Shown here: positions 56,148 through 64,000 of the stretch, in pieces
Numbering within the stretch: the first letter of the stretch is position 1
Layout of the letters: the number at the start of each line of letters is the position of its first letter
DNA from: Pseudomaricurvus alcaniphilus
GTDB lineage: Bacteria; Pseudomonadota; Gammaproteobacteria; Pseudomonadales; Cellvibrionaceae
Length of the DNA: 64,000 nucleotides
Assembly (NCBI RefSeq): GCF_011440395.1
Contig: NZ_JAAOIX010000012.1
Span: forward strand, 1-64,000
Direction of reading: 5' to 3'
Program-made: the position numbers and the translations under genes
Notes under the pieces: model-generated
Seen by the model: the letters and a program-made list of their open reading frames with translations, nothing else
Database searches by the model: none
Told to the model about the DNA's origin: nothing

Positions 56148-57641
56148 ATGAGCAAAGAAATTCTGTTGGTCGCGGATGCGGTTTCAAACGAAAAGGGTGT
56201 CGACAAGGGCATCATTTTTGAGGCGATTGAGCTGGCCCTGGCTGCGGCTACCCGCAAGCGCTACGACGAAGACTCCGACATCGAGGTGAAGATCGATCGC
56301 AAGACCGGCGATTACGTCACCACGCGCCGTTGGGAAGTGGTGGCGGATGACACCATGGCCCTGTTGGGCACCCAGTTCACCACCGAAGAAGCGCTGGAGA
56401 AAGACCCATCGCTGAAAGTGGGTGACATCTACGAGGAAGTGGTCGAAAACGTTGAATTTGGCCGTATTGCCGCCCAGGCCGCCAAGCAGGTGATCGTGCA
56501 GAAGGTGCGCGAGGCCGAGCGCGAGCAGGTGGTTGAGCAGTACCGCGACCGGGTCGGTGAATTGATCAGCGGCACGGTCAAGAAAGTGACCCGCGACAGC
56601 ATCATTGTCGACCTGGGCAACAACGCCGAAGGCCTGCTGCCCCGCGACCAGCTGGTCGGGCGCGAGGTCTTCCGCATGGGTGACCGAGTGCGGGCCCTGC
56701 TGCTGGATGTGCGCAGTGAACTGCGCGGCCCGCAGCTGTACCTGAGCCGCTCCTGCCCGGAGATGCTGGTGGAGCTGTTCAAAATTGAAGTGCCGGAAAT
56801 TGCCGAGCAGGTGATTGAATTGAAAGCCGCAGCGCGGGATCCGGGCTCACGGGCCAAGATCGCCGTCTACACCAACGACGGTCGCATCGACCCGGTAGGT
56901 GCCTGTGTCGGTATGCGCGGTTCGCGGGTGCAAGCGGTATCCAACGAGCTGGGTGGTGAGCGCATCGATATCGTGCTCTGGAACGACAACCCGGCCCAGT
57001 TTGTCATCAATGCCATGGCGCCGGCAGAAATTGAGTCCATCGTGGTGGATGAAGATACCCACTCCATGGACGTTGCAGTGGCAGAGGACAACCTGGCCCA
57101 GGCCATTGGTCGCGGCGGCCAGAACGTGCGCCTCGCCACCGAATTGAGCCAGTGGGAAATCAACGTCATGAGCGTTGAAGAGTGGCAGTCCAAGCAGCAG
57201 GAAGAGTCGGGCTCCTACATGGAGGTGTTCATGCAGGCGCTGGATATCGACGAAGATGTGGCCACTGTACTGGTAGAAGAAGGTTTCACCAGCCTGGAAG
57301 AAATCGCCTACGTACCGCTGGAGGAACTGTCCAATATCGAAGGTTTTGACGAAGACATCGCCGAAGAGCTGCGCTCCAGGGCCAAGGATGCGTTGCTGAC
57401 CCAGGCGCTGGCGTCGGAAGAGCAACTGGAAAATGCCGAACCAGCAGAAGACCTGCTGAATATGGAAGGTATGGACAGGCATCTCGCTTACCTGCTGGCC
57501 AGTCGCGGCATTGTGACAATGGATGATCTGGCGGAACAGGCAGTGGATGAGTTGCTGGACATCGATGGTATTGATGAAGAACGTGCCGCTGCATTGATCA
57601 TGAAAGCTCGCGAGCCTTGGTTTGCAGAGGACCAGGGTTGA
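56148..57641 (+). CDS. nusA: transcription termination/antitermination factor NusA
   Basis: Protein of 497 residues: N-terminal RNA polymerase-binding domain (1-125), S1 domain (about 135-200; [16 protein letters not shown]), two KH domains (about 230-345; [28 protein letters not shown]), and two acidic helix-hairpin-helix repeats (from about 360; [38 protein letters not shown]). Length is normal for gammaproteobacteria. Confidence 0.97.
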   Translation: MSKEILLVADAVSNEKGVDKGIIFEAIELALAAATRKRYDEDSDIEVKIDRKTGDYVTTRRWEVVADDTMALLGTQFTTEEALEKDPSLKVGDIYEEVVENVEFGRIAAQAAKQVIVQKVREAEREQVVEQYRDRVGELISGTVKKVTRDSIIVDLGNNAEGLLPRDQLVGREVFRMGDRVRALLLDVRSELRGPQLYLSRSCPEMLVELFKIEVPEIAEQVIELKAAARDPGSRAKIAVYTNDGRIDPVGACVGMRGSRVQAVSNELGGERIDIVLWNDNPAQFVINAMAPAEIESIVVDEDTHSMDVAVAEDNLAQAIGRGGQNVRLATELSQWEINVMSVEEWQSKQQEESGSYMEVFMQALDIDEDVATVLVEEGFTSLEEIAYVPLEELSNIEGFDEDIAEELRSRAKDALLTQALASEEQLENAEPAEDLLNMEGMDRHLAYLLASRGIVTMDDLAEQAVDELLDIDGIDEERAAALIMKAREPWFAEDQG

Positions 57642-57669
57642 GCAGCATAGAGAGAATTGGGGAAAGATC

Positions 57670-60393
57670 ATGGCAGAAGTAACCGTTAGCGAACTCGCCA
57701 GCTCAGTGGGGACAACAGAAGAGCGCTTGCTGAAGCAAATGGCCGAAGCCGGCCTGAAGCACAGCAGTGCCGGTGCGCTGGTGTCGGATGAAGAAAAGCA
57801 AAAGCTGTTGGCGTTTCTCAAGGCCAGCCACGGTGAATCCACCGAGGCGCCGAAGAAAATTACGCTGAAGCGTAAAACCACCACCACCTTGAAAACCGGC
57901 AGCGGCAGCGCCCGCAAGCTGGTCAATGTCGAGGTGCGCAAGAAGCGCACCTACGTCAAGCGCGACCCGGCGGAACTGCGCGCCGAAGCGGAGCGTGCAG
58001 CGGCAGAAGCTGCGGCAGCCGCCGCGCCCGAGGACGCCGCAGCCGCGGAAGCGGCCAGTGCTGATGCACCGGTGGCGGAGCAGCCAGTAGCGGCACCGGT
58101 GGTTGAGAAGGTCGAGCCTGCGGTTGTGGAAGAGCCGGTTTTTGTCGAGGAGATCCCCGAGCCGGAGCCAGCGGTGGAACACACCCATGAAAGCATTCTG
58201 GAAGCGGCGGAAGAAAGACGCCTGGCGGCCATGAGTGCGCGCCGCGAAGAGGAAGCTCGTCGCGCCAAAGAAGTTGCTGCAAAAGCCGAGAAAAAGGCCG
58301 CGGAGCAAGAGCCGGAACTGAGCGACGCCGAGATGCGCGCTGAGGCTGAAGCCAAGGCATTGAAGGCGCAGCAGGAAGAAGAGAAGGGCAAGCACGGCAA
58401 GAAGAAAGAGAAGCACCCTGTCACCGCCGACCTGGATGACAGTGACGATGACTCACCGCGCAAGAAAACGCCGAAGGCGGTGAAGAAGCCGGGCGCCAAG
58501 AAAGCCAATAAAAAAGCGCTGTTAAAAGAGTTGGACGAAGAAGACGATATCCTGGCGGATGGCTCTCGCAGGGGCCGTAGATCTTCCCGTCTGGCAATTA
58601 AACTGACAAACACGCATGGCTTTAAACGGCCAACGGGAAAAATTGTGCACGAAGTTCAAATACCTGAAACCATCGTGGTTTCCGACCTCGCACAGCGCAT
58701 GTCTGTGAAAGCAGGCGAAGTCGTTAAAACGCTGATGAAAATGGGTACCATGGCGACCATGAACCAGGCCATTGACCAGGAAACTGCTCAGTTGGTGGTG
58801 GAAGAAATGGGTCACAAGGCCGTGCTGATGACCGGTAATGAGGTCGAAGAGCAGCTGGAAGAATTTATCGTTGCCGAAGGTGAGCTGCGCGGTCGCGCGC
58901 CGGTGGTTACCGTTATGGGTCACGTCGACCACGGTAAAACCTCACTGTTGGACTACATTCGCAACACCCGTGTGGTGTCCGGCGAAGCCGGTGGCATCAC
59001 CCAGCATATCGGCGCCTACCGGGTGAAAACCGAGAAGGGCGAAATCGCCTTCCTGGATACCCCCGGCCACGCCGCGTTTACCGCGATGCGGGCCCGCGGT
59101 GCCCAGTGCACTGACGTGGTGATTCTGGTGGTAGCCGCCGACGATGGCGTCATGCCGCAGACCGAAGAAGCCATCCTGCACGCCCGTGCAGCAGGTGTGC
59201 CGATCGTGGTCGCCATCAACAAGTGCGACAAGGAAAACGCCGACCCGGATCGGGTCAAGAATGAACTGGCCGCCAAGGAAGTCATTCCGGAAGACTGGGG
59301 CGGTGACGTGCAGTTTGTGGAAGTCTCTGCCCACACCGGTGATGGCATCGACGAGTTGCTGGAAGCCGTGTCCCTGCAGGCGGAACTGCTTGAACTGCAG
59401 GCGCCTGTTGGCGTACCGGCGCGGGGTGTGGTGATCGAGTCTCGCATGGACAAGGGCCGCGGTATTGTTGCCACAGTGCTGGTACAAGCTGGCGAATTGA
59501 AACAGGGCGATATCATGCTGGCCGGCCACAGCTACGGTCGTGTGCGTGCCATGAACAACGAGCAGGGCAAGTCTGTCAGCGAAGCTGGCCCCTCCACTCC
59601 GGTAGAAATCCTGGGGCTGGATGCCGCTCCGGAAGCCGGCGAAGAATTTGTGATTGTGCCCAACGAGCGCAAGGCGCGCGAAGTGGCTGAGCACCGCTCC
59701 TCGAAAGAGCGGGAAGGTCGACAGCAGCGCCAGCAGGCCGCCAAGCTGGAAAATATGTTTGCCAATATGGGCGCCAATGACCAGAAAATCCTGCCGGTGG
59801 TTCTGAAAACTGACGTGCGCGGTTCACTGGAAGCCATCCAGTCGGCTCTGGTCGACATCGGCAACGAAGAAGTACAGGTGAATATCATTGTCGCCGGCGT
59901 CGGCGGTATCACTGAGAACGATATCAACCTGGCGCTCACCTCTGGTGCCATCGTCATAGGCTTTAACGTGCGGGCCGATGGCAGTGCGCGGCGCCTGGCC
60001 GAGCAGGAATCTGTCGAGATTCGTTACTACAGCATCATCTACCAGTTGCTGGATGACGTGAAAGGCGCTCTTTCCGGTATGCTGGATCCTGAGCGGGTGG
60101 AAGAAATTGTCGGTATCGCCGATGTGCGCGAAGTGTTCCGCTCGCCCAAGTTTGGCCAGGTGGCCGGCTGTATGGTGGTGGAAGGTACGGTGTATCGCAA
60201 CGAGCCGATTCGGGTACTGCGCGACAACGTCGTGATCTACGAGGGTGAGCTGGAATCCCTGCGTCGCTTCAAGGATGACGTTGCCGAAGTTCGCAACGGC
60301 ATGGAGTGTGGTATCGGTGTGAAGGACTACGACGTGAAGGTCGGTGACCAGATCGAAGTGTTCAAAGTCAAAGAGGTGGCGCGCGAGCTGTAA
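57670..60393 (+). CDS. infB: translation initiation factor IF-2
   Basis: GTPase of 907 residues. An N-terminal DNA-like helical domain, then a long Ala/Glu/Lys-rich linker (about 100-300), IF2 N-terminal part II, and the G domain with GHVDHGKTS (417-425), [12 protein letters not shown], and NKCDKENAD. Domains II-IV follow. Start at ATG 57670 ([10 protein letters not shown]) matches the IF-2 family; the longer frame reaches into nusA. Confidence 0.97.
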   Translation: MAEVTVSELASSVGTTEERLLKQMAEAGLKHSSAGALVSDEEKQKLLAFLKASHGESTEAPKKITLKRKTTTTLKTGSGSARKLVNVEVRKKRTYVKRDPAELRAEAERAAAEAAAAAAPEDAAAAEAASADAPVAEQPVAAPVVEKVEPAVVEEPVFVEEIPEPEPAVEHTHESILEAAEERRLAAMSARREEEARRAKEVAAKAEKKAAEQEPELSDAEMRAEAEAKALKAQQEEEKGKHGKKKEKHPVTADLDDSDDDSPRKKTPKAVKKPGAKKANKKALLKELDEEDDILADGSRRGRRSSRLAIKLTNTHGFKRPTGKIVHEVQIPETIVVSDLAQRMSVKAGEVVKTLMKMGTMATMNQAIDQETAQLVVEEMGHKAVLMTGNEVEEQLEEFIVAEGELRGRAPVVTVMGHVDHGKTSLLDYIRNTRVVSGEAGGITQHIGAYRVKTEKGEIAFLDTPGHAAFTAMRARGAQCTDVVILVVAADDGVMPQTEEAILHARAAGVPIVVAINKCDKENADPDRVKNELAAKEVIPEDWGGDVQFVEVSAHTGDGIDELLEAVSLQAELLELQAPVGVPARGVVIESRMDKGRGIVATVLVQAGELKQGDIMLAGHSYGRVRAMNNEQGKSVSEAGPSTPVEILGLDAAPEAGEEFVIVPNERKAREVAEHRSSKEREGRQQRQQAAKLENMFANMGANDQKILPVVLKTDVRGSLEAIQSALVDIGNEEVQVNIIVAGVGGITENDINLALTSGAIVIGFNVRADGSARRLAEQESVEIRYYSIIYQLLDDVKGALSGMLDPERVEEIVGIADVREVFRSPKFGQVAGCMVVEGTVYRNEPIRVLRDNVVIYEGELESLRRFKDDVAEVRNGMECGIGVKDYDVKVGDQIEVFKVKEVAREL

Positions 60394-60423
60394 CGGCTCG
60401 GGCACCGCCACGACAGGCAATTT

Positions 60424-60855
60424 ATGGCCAGAGAATTTAAACGTACCGACCGGCTGGCGGATGAGATACAGCGTATCCTCGCCCACCTGCTGCAATTTGA
60501 GGTGCGCGACCCACGCATCGGCATGGTTAACATCAACGATGTGGAAGTGAGCCGCGACCTCGCCAACGCCAAGGTGTTTGTGACCTTTGTGGACACCCGC
60601 GGCCAGGACGAGTGCGAGCTCGGGGTCGAGGCATTGAACCGGGCGGCGGGCTTCCTGCGCTCCATGCTGGCCAAGGAACTGGATATTCGTATCACGCCGC
60701 GGCTGGTGTTCAAGTACGACCAGACCTCGGTGCGCGGGCAGGAGTTGTCGCAGCTGATTGACCGGGCGGTCAAGGCCGACAAGGCGCACAGCGAAAGCAC
60801 CGCGCCGGCAAGTGCTGAGAAGACAAGCGTCAAACCCGAGCAGGACGAAGGTTAG
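60424..60855 (+). CDS. rbfA: ribosome-binding factor A
   Basis: Protein of 143 residues with a KH-like fold: REFKRTDRLADEIQRILAHLLQ, then DVEVSRDLANAKVFVTF and LRSMLAKELDIRITPRLVF. It helps 16S 5'-end maturation in cold conditions. Located between infB and truB as usual. The C-terminal tail is low-complexity. Confidence 0.96.
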   Translation: MAREFKRTDRLADEIQRILAHLLQFEVRDPRIGMVNINDVEVSRDLANAKVFVTFVDTRGQDECELGVEALNRAAGFLRSMLAKELDIRITPRLVFKYDQTSVRGQELSQLIDRAVKADKAHSESTAPASAEKTSVKPEQDEG

Positions 60856-60897
60856 TAGCCTTCCCGCTTCCCTGTTAGAGAGCAGTTGAGAGCAGTT

Positions 60898-61839
60898 GTG
60901 AGTCGTAGAAGAGGTAAAGGCCGGAACATCAGTGGCGTGGTGATATTGAACAAGCCCGCGGGCATGACCTCCAATGCTGCCCTGCAGCAGGCCAAACGCC
61001 TGTTCTTCGCCGCCAAGGCCGGCCACACTGGCAGCCTCGATCCCCTCGCCACCGGGGTGCTACCCCTGTGTTTTGGCGAGGCCACCAAGTTTTCCCAGTT
61101 TTTGCTGGACGCAGACAAGCGCTACCGCACCACCTTTCGCCTGGGCGCCTTCACCACCACCGGCGATGCCGACGGCGACAAGTTGGACGAGTGCAGTGCG
61201 GCGGCAGTAACCAGCGAGCAATTGCAGCGGGCGCTGGCGCCATTCAAGGGTGATATCGAGCAGGTGCCACCCATGTATTCGGCCCTGAAGCACAACGGTG
61301 AGCCCCTCTACAAGCTGGCTCGCCAGGGCATAGAAATCGAACGCAAAGCCCGCCCGGTCACCATATTTTCCCTGCAACTGCTGGATTTTCGCCCCGGTGT
61401 TGCGGCGGAAGTGGATCTTGAAGTTCACTGCAGCAAAGGCACCTACATTCGCTCCATCGCTGAAGACCTGGGTACCGCCCTCGGTTGTGGCGCCCACGTA
61501 GCGGTGTTGCACCGCGTCAGTTGCGGGCCATTTGCAGAGTCCAGTGCGGTCACCCTGGAGCAGTTGCAGGCGGAGCGCGGTGAGGGTCAGGCAGAGCTGC
61601 TGGATCATCATTTATTGCCGGCAGACACCCCGGTGCGGTCGCTGGCGGCCATTACCCTGGGGGCGGATGCCGCCTATTATTTCCGTCAGGGCAATCCCAT
61701 TATGGACCCGCAGGTCTATCGCAGCGGAAAAGAAGGTGATATGGTGCGCGTCTTCGCTGAAAATGGTGATTTTTTGGGCGTTGGGTTGCTCGACCCGGAG
61801 GGCCGGGTAGCACCGAAGCGATTGGTTGTCGCCAGCTGA
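60898..61839 (+). CDS. truB: tRNA pseudouridine(55) synthase TruB
   Basis: Enzyme of 313 residues. Catalytic Asp48 in HTGSLDPLATG; GVVILNKPAGMTS (13-25) and a C-terminal PUA-like domain (about 245-313). The likely start is GTG at 60898; a TTG at 60886 is also in frame. Just before it the ten-base sequence AGAGCAGTTG is duplicated, giving two GAGAG ribosome binding sites, one for each possible start. Confidence 0.95.
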   Translation: MSRRRGKGRNISGVVILNKPAGMTSNAALQQAKRLFFAAKAGHTGSLDPLATGVLPLCFGEATKFSQFLLDADKRYRTTFRLGAFTTTGDADGDKLDECSAAAVTSEQLQRALAPFKGDIEQVPPMYSALKHNGEPLYKLARQGIEIERKARPVTIFSLQLLDFRPGVAAEVDLEVHCSKGTYIRSIAEDLGTALGCGAHVAVLHRVSCGPFAESSAVTLEQLQAERGEGQAELLDHHLLPADTPVRSLAAITLGADAAYYFRQGNPIMDPQVYRSGKEGDMVRVFAENGDFLGVGLLDPEGRVAPKRLVVAS

Positions 61840-62065
61840 CGCAAGCGCTGTGCACTGAGCTACTGTGAAGTTAGGGGCGCGAGCAGAGAGACAGGAAACG
61901 AATTTACCGGTGGCGCCAGGTTGAACTGGCCGCCGCAGGTGAGTGCCAGCCCAGGGACGGGCTGGGTACAGTTACGCGAGGGCACGCACACCAAGCTAGC
62001 CGGTCTGTAAATATGCACGGGCTGGGCTGGATCGTTTTTACGCATATTATTACGAGGAATGAGTT
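61840..62065 (+). promoter_or_regulatory. rpsO upstream/leader region
   Basis: 226 bases without a gene; it must hold the rpsO promoter and the leader that, in E. coli, forms a pseudoknot to which S15 binds. CAGCCC / GGGCTG near 61950-61970 is the clearest hairpin. The ribosome binding site ACGAGGAA precedes the ATG. Confidence 0.5.
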
Positions 62066-62335
62066 ATGGCACTGAGTGCTGCTGAAAAAGCTGAAATTGT
62101 TAAAGGTTTTCAACAAGCTGAAGGTGATACCGGGTCTCCGGAAGTGCAAGTTGCACTGTTGACGCACAACATCAACAAGCTGCAGGGTCACTTCGTTGAT
62201 CACAAACAGGATCACCACTCACGCCGCGGCCTGATCCGCATGGTAAACCAGCGTCGTAAAATGCTGGATTACCTGAAGAGCAAGGACGTAGCTCGCTACG
62301 CCGCCCTGATCCAAAAACTGGGTCTGCGTCGCTAA
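62066..62335 (+). CDS. rpsO: 30S ribosomal protein S15
   Basis: Protein of 89 residues, the exact family length. [42 protein letters not shown] and [12 protein letters not shown] are all typical. Binds 16S helices 20-22. Followed by a terminator, then pnp. Confidence 0.98.
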   Translation: MALSAAEKAEIVKGFQQAEGDTGSPEVQVALLTHNINKLQGHFVDHKQDHHSRRGLIRMVNQRRKMLDYLKSKDVARYAALIQKLGLRR

Positions 62336-62348
62336 GTGTCGCTACAGG

Positions 62349-62375
62349 GTGCCCGCTGCTGCGGGCACTTTTGTT
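62349..62375 (+). terminator. rpsO terminator
   Basis: GTGCCCGC TGCT GCGGGCAC TTTTG: perfect eight-base stem with T4. Probably leaky, because pnp downstream is partly read through rpsO in other bacteria. Confidence 0.85.
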
Positions 62376-62596
62376 TATACCCCAGGCAAGAACCTGAAAA
62401 GGGTATAAATAAATGTCGCGAGCGCGACAATTCCTCTCCCCGGCGATCTATTCGTACAGCGGGGATTGATAGCTGAATTAATAATACCCGGCGCTCAACG
62501 CCGGATGGTTAACACCAGTTTTAGCATAATCCTGCAATTAGTAGATTTTATCCAAGTAAACTTTGAAATAGTAAGAGAAACTATAAGGAAAATGTC
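62376..62596 (+). promoter_or_regulatory. pnp leader region
   Basis: Hairpins TGTCGCG/CGCGACA near 62413-62430, CCCCGGCG-like arms near 62438-62466 and CCGGCG/CGCCGG (62489-62506) lie in the pnp 5' leader. In E. coli RNase III cuts a stem here and PNPase represses its own synthesis; a similar autoregulation is plausible. AGGAA precedes the GTG start by about nine bases. Confidence 0.55.
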
Positions 62597-64000
62597 GTGA
62601 ATCCCGTCATTAAGACCTTTCAATATGGAAACGATACCGTCACCCTGGAAACTGGCCGCATAGCACGCCAGGCGACCGGAGCAGTGATGGTAACTATGGG
62701 CGAGACCCAGGTACTGTGTACCGTAGTCGGCGCCAAAACAGTCAGGGAAGGCCAGGACTTCTTCCCGTTATCAGTACACTACATCGAGAAAGCCTACGCC
62801 TCCGGCAAGATCCCCGGCGGCTTTTTCAAGCGTGAAGGGCGTCCCAGCGAAAAAGAAACCCTGACCTCACGCCTGATCGATCGCCCGATTCGTCCGCTGT
62901 TCCCCAACGGTTACATGAACGAAGTACAGGTTGTCTGTACCGTTATGTCCGCCAACAAGGATATGGACCCGGATATCCCGGCCATGATCGGTACCTCGGC
63001 GGCACTGTCCATTTCGGGTATTCCGTTCAACGGTCCTATCGGTGGCGCCCGTGTGGGTTACACCCAGGCCGACGGCTATTTGCTCAACCCTGGCTACGAA
63101 GCCCTGCAAACCTCCGAGCTGGAAATGGTGGTTGCCGGTACCAAAGATGCGGTATTGATGGTGGAGTCTGAAGCCAAGGAATTGCCGGAAGACATCATGC
63201 TGGGTGCCGTGCTCTACGCCCACCAGGAAATGCAGGTGGTGGTGCAGGCGATCAATGAGCTGGCCAAAGAAGCGGCCAAGCCCGCCTGGGAGTGGACAGC
63301 CGAAGCCGACAACGTGGAATTGAAAAATGCGCTGGCCGATGCCTTCGGTGCCCAGATCAAGGAAGCCTACAAAATTACCGATAAAATGCAGCGCTACACC
63401 CAACTCGGCGAGTTGCGCAACGCTGCCATTGCCCAGTTCGCCAACGACAGCGTCAGTAATGACGACGTCAAAGGTGTATTTGGCAAGTTGGAAAAGCAAA
63501 CCGTGCGCCAGAGTGTGGTCGCCGGTGAGCCCCGTATCGACGGTCGCGACACCAAGACCGTGCGCCCGATCCAGGTAGAAGTGGGCCTGCTGTCTAAAGC
63601 TCACGGTTCAGCGCTGTTTACCCGCGGTGAAACCCAGGCCATCGTTGTGGCAACCCTCGGCTCCGGCCGCGATGCCCAGATGATCGATGCGCTGGAAGGC
63701 AGCCGCCGCGATCCGTTTATGTTGCACTACAACTTCCCTCCCTACTCGGTGGGTGAAGCTGGTCGCATGGGTGGCACTGGCCGTCGTGAAGTCGGTCACG
63801 GTCGCCTGGCGCGCCGCGGTGTGGCGGCGGTACTGCCGTCGGAAGAGGAGTTTCCCTACTCCATCCGCGTGGTCAGTGAGATTACCGAATCCAACGGTTC
63901 CTCTTCCATGGCCTCTGTGTGTGGTTCATCCCTGGCGCTGATGGATGCCGGTGTACCGCTGAAGGCACCGGTAGCGGGTATCGCCATGGGCCTGGTGAAG
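62597..64000 (+). CDS. pnp: polyribonucleotide nucleotidyltransferase (partial, 3' end outside the window)
   Basis: First 468 residues of PNPase, a phosphorolytic 3'-5' exoribonuclease of the degradosome. GTG start; then [14 protein letters not shown]. The first RNase PH domain contains [17 protein letters not shown] and DRPIRPLFP; the second begins [15 protein letters not shown] with [11 protein letters not shown] and [16 protein letters not shown]. The KH and S1 domains lie beyond the window. Confidence 0.96.
   Translation, partial: MNPVIKTFQYGNDTVTLETGRIARQATGAVMVTMGETQVLCTVVGAKTVREGQDFFPLSVHYIEKAYASGKIPGGFFKREGRPSEKETLTSRLIDRPIRPLFPNGYMNEVQVVCTVMSANKDMDPDIPAMIGTSAALSISGIPFNGPIGGARVGYTQADGYLLNPGYEALQTSELEMVVAGTKDAVLMVESEAKELPEDIMLGAVLYAHQEMQVVVQAINELAKEAAKPAWEWTAEADNVELKNALADAFGAQIKEAYKITDKMQRYTQLGELRNAAIAQFANDSVSNDDVKGVFGKLEKQTVRQSVVAGEPRIDGRDTKTVRPIQVEVGLLSKAHGSALFTRGETQAIVVATLGSGRDAQMIDALEGSRRDPFMLHYNFPPYSVGEAGRMGGTGRREVGHGRLARRGVAAVLPSEEEFPYSIRVVSEITESNGSSSMASVCGSSLALMDAGVPLKAPVAGIAMGLVK

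Overview
The window looks like a chromosome segment of a free-living, probably marine gammaproteobacterium. It most resembles the Cellvibrionales / Pseudomonas-like part of the class; the genus cannot be fixed from the sequence alone. Reasons: the housekeeping gene order (yhbY-rlmE-ftsH-folP-glmM-tpiA-secG-tRNA-Leu, and rimP-nusA-infB-rbfA-truB-rpsO-pnp) is gammaproteobacterial, most genes are moderately GC-rich, and there are polysaccharide genes typical of marine degraders (a PL7 alginate lyase and a lipoprotein sulfatase).

Layout. 1-640: 3' end of a 23S rRNA gene, a 5S rRNA gene, its terminator, and a duplicated 5S tail with a second terminator. 803-7687: yhbY (reverse), then rlmE, ftsH, folP, glmM, tpiA, secG and tRNA-Leu(GAG). 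7750-12936: a decayed mobile islet with a Fic fragment, IS21-type remnants, a dead IS3-family element and an AT-rich sulfatase gene. 12937-27292: a His-rich small protein with a Met/His-rich outer-membrane protein, an AI-2E-type permease, an alpha/beta-hydrolase-like protein, hppD with a divergent Lrp regulator, a YidB-like protein, a HerA-like ATPase, maeA, aroG, and a slipin/NfeD pair. 27499-35226: a complete seven-gene Nit1C nitrilase cluster (nitBCDEFGH, reverse strand) and a divergent MocR-type regulator, with a conspicuous inverted repeat between them. 35323-38110: tRNA-fMet followed by a repeat array made of its own 3' end plus terminator, one unit carrying a 164-bp palindromic insertion; further along, an SDR/LysR pair is bracketed by copies of the same terminator. 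38094-39709: a hipBA toxin-antitoxin pair. 40086-49389: alginate lyase, an enoyl-CoA hydratase, nnrS, the pntAA-pntAB-pntB transhydrogenase operon, a tyrosine phosphatase-like protein and an AraC regulator. 49780-55250: a valine/isobutyryl-CoA catabolic operon whose first gene is an acylating aldehyde dehydrogenase of the SauS/EutE type. 55270-64000: a possible small RNA, a rimP leader, then rimP, nusA, infB, rbfA, truB, rpsO and the first part of pnp.

How it fits together. In many gammaproteobacteria secG-tRNA-Leu lies directly before rimP-nusA-infB. Here the two halves of that translation/transcription block are about 48 kb apart, and everything between them is accessory or metabolic. The most unusual structure is the tRNA-fMet tail array with its nested 164-bp hairpin element; a similar tail duplication follows the 5S gene. 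The Nit1C cluster is the most distinctive intact metabolic system.
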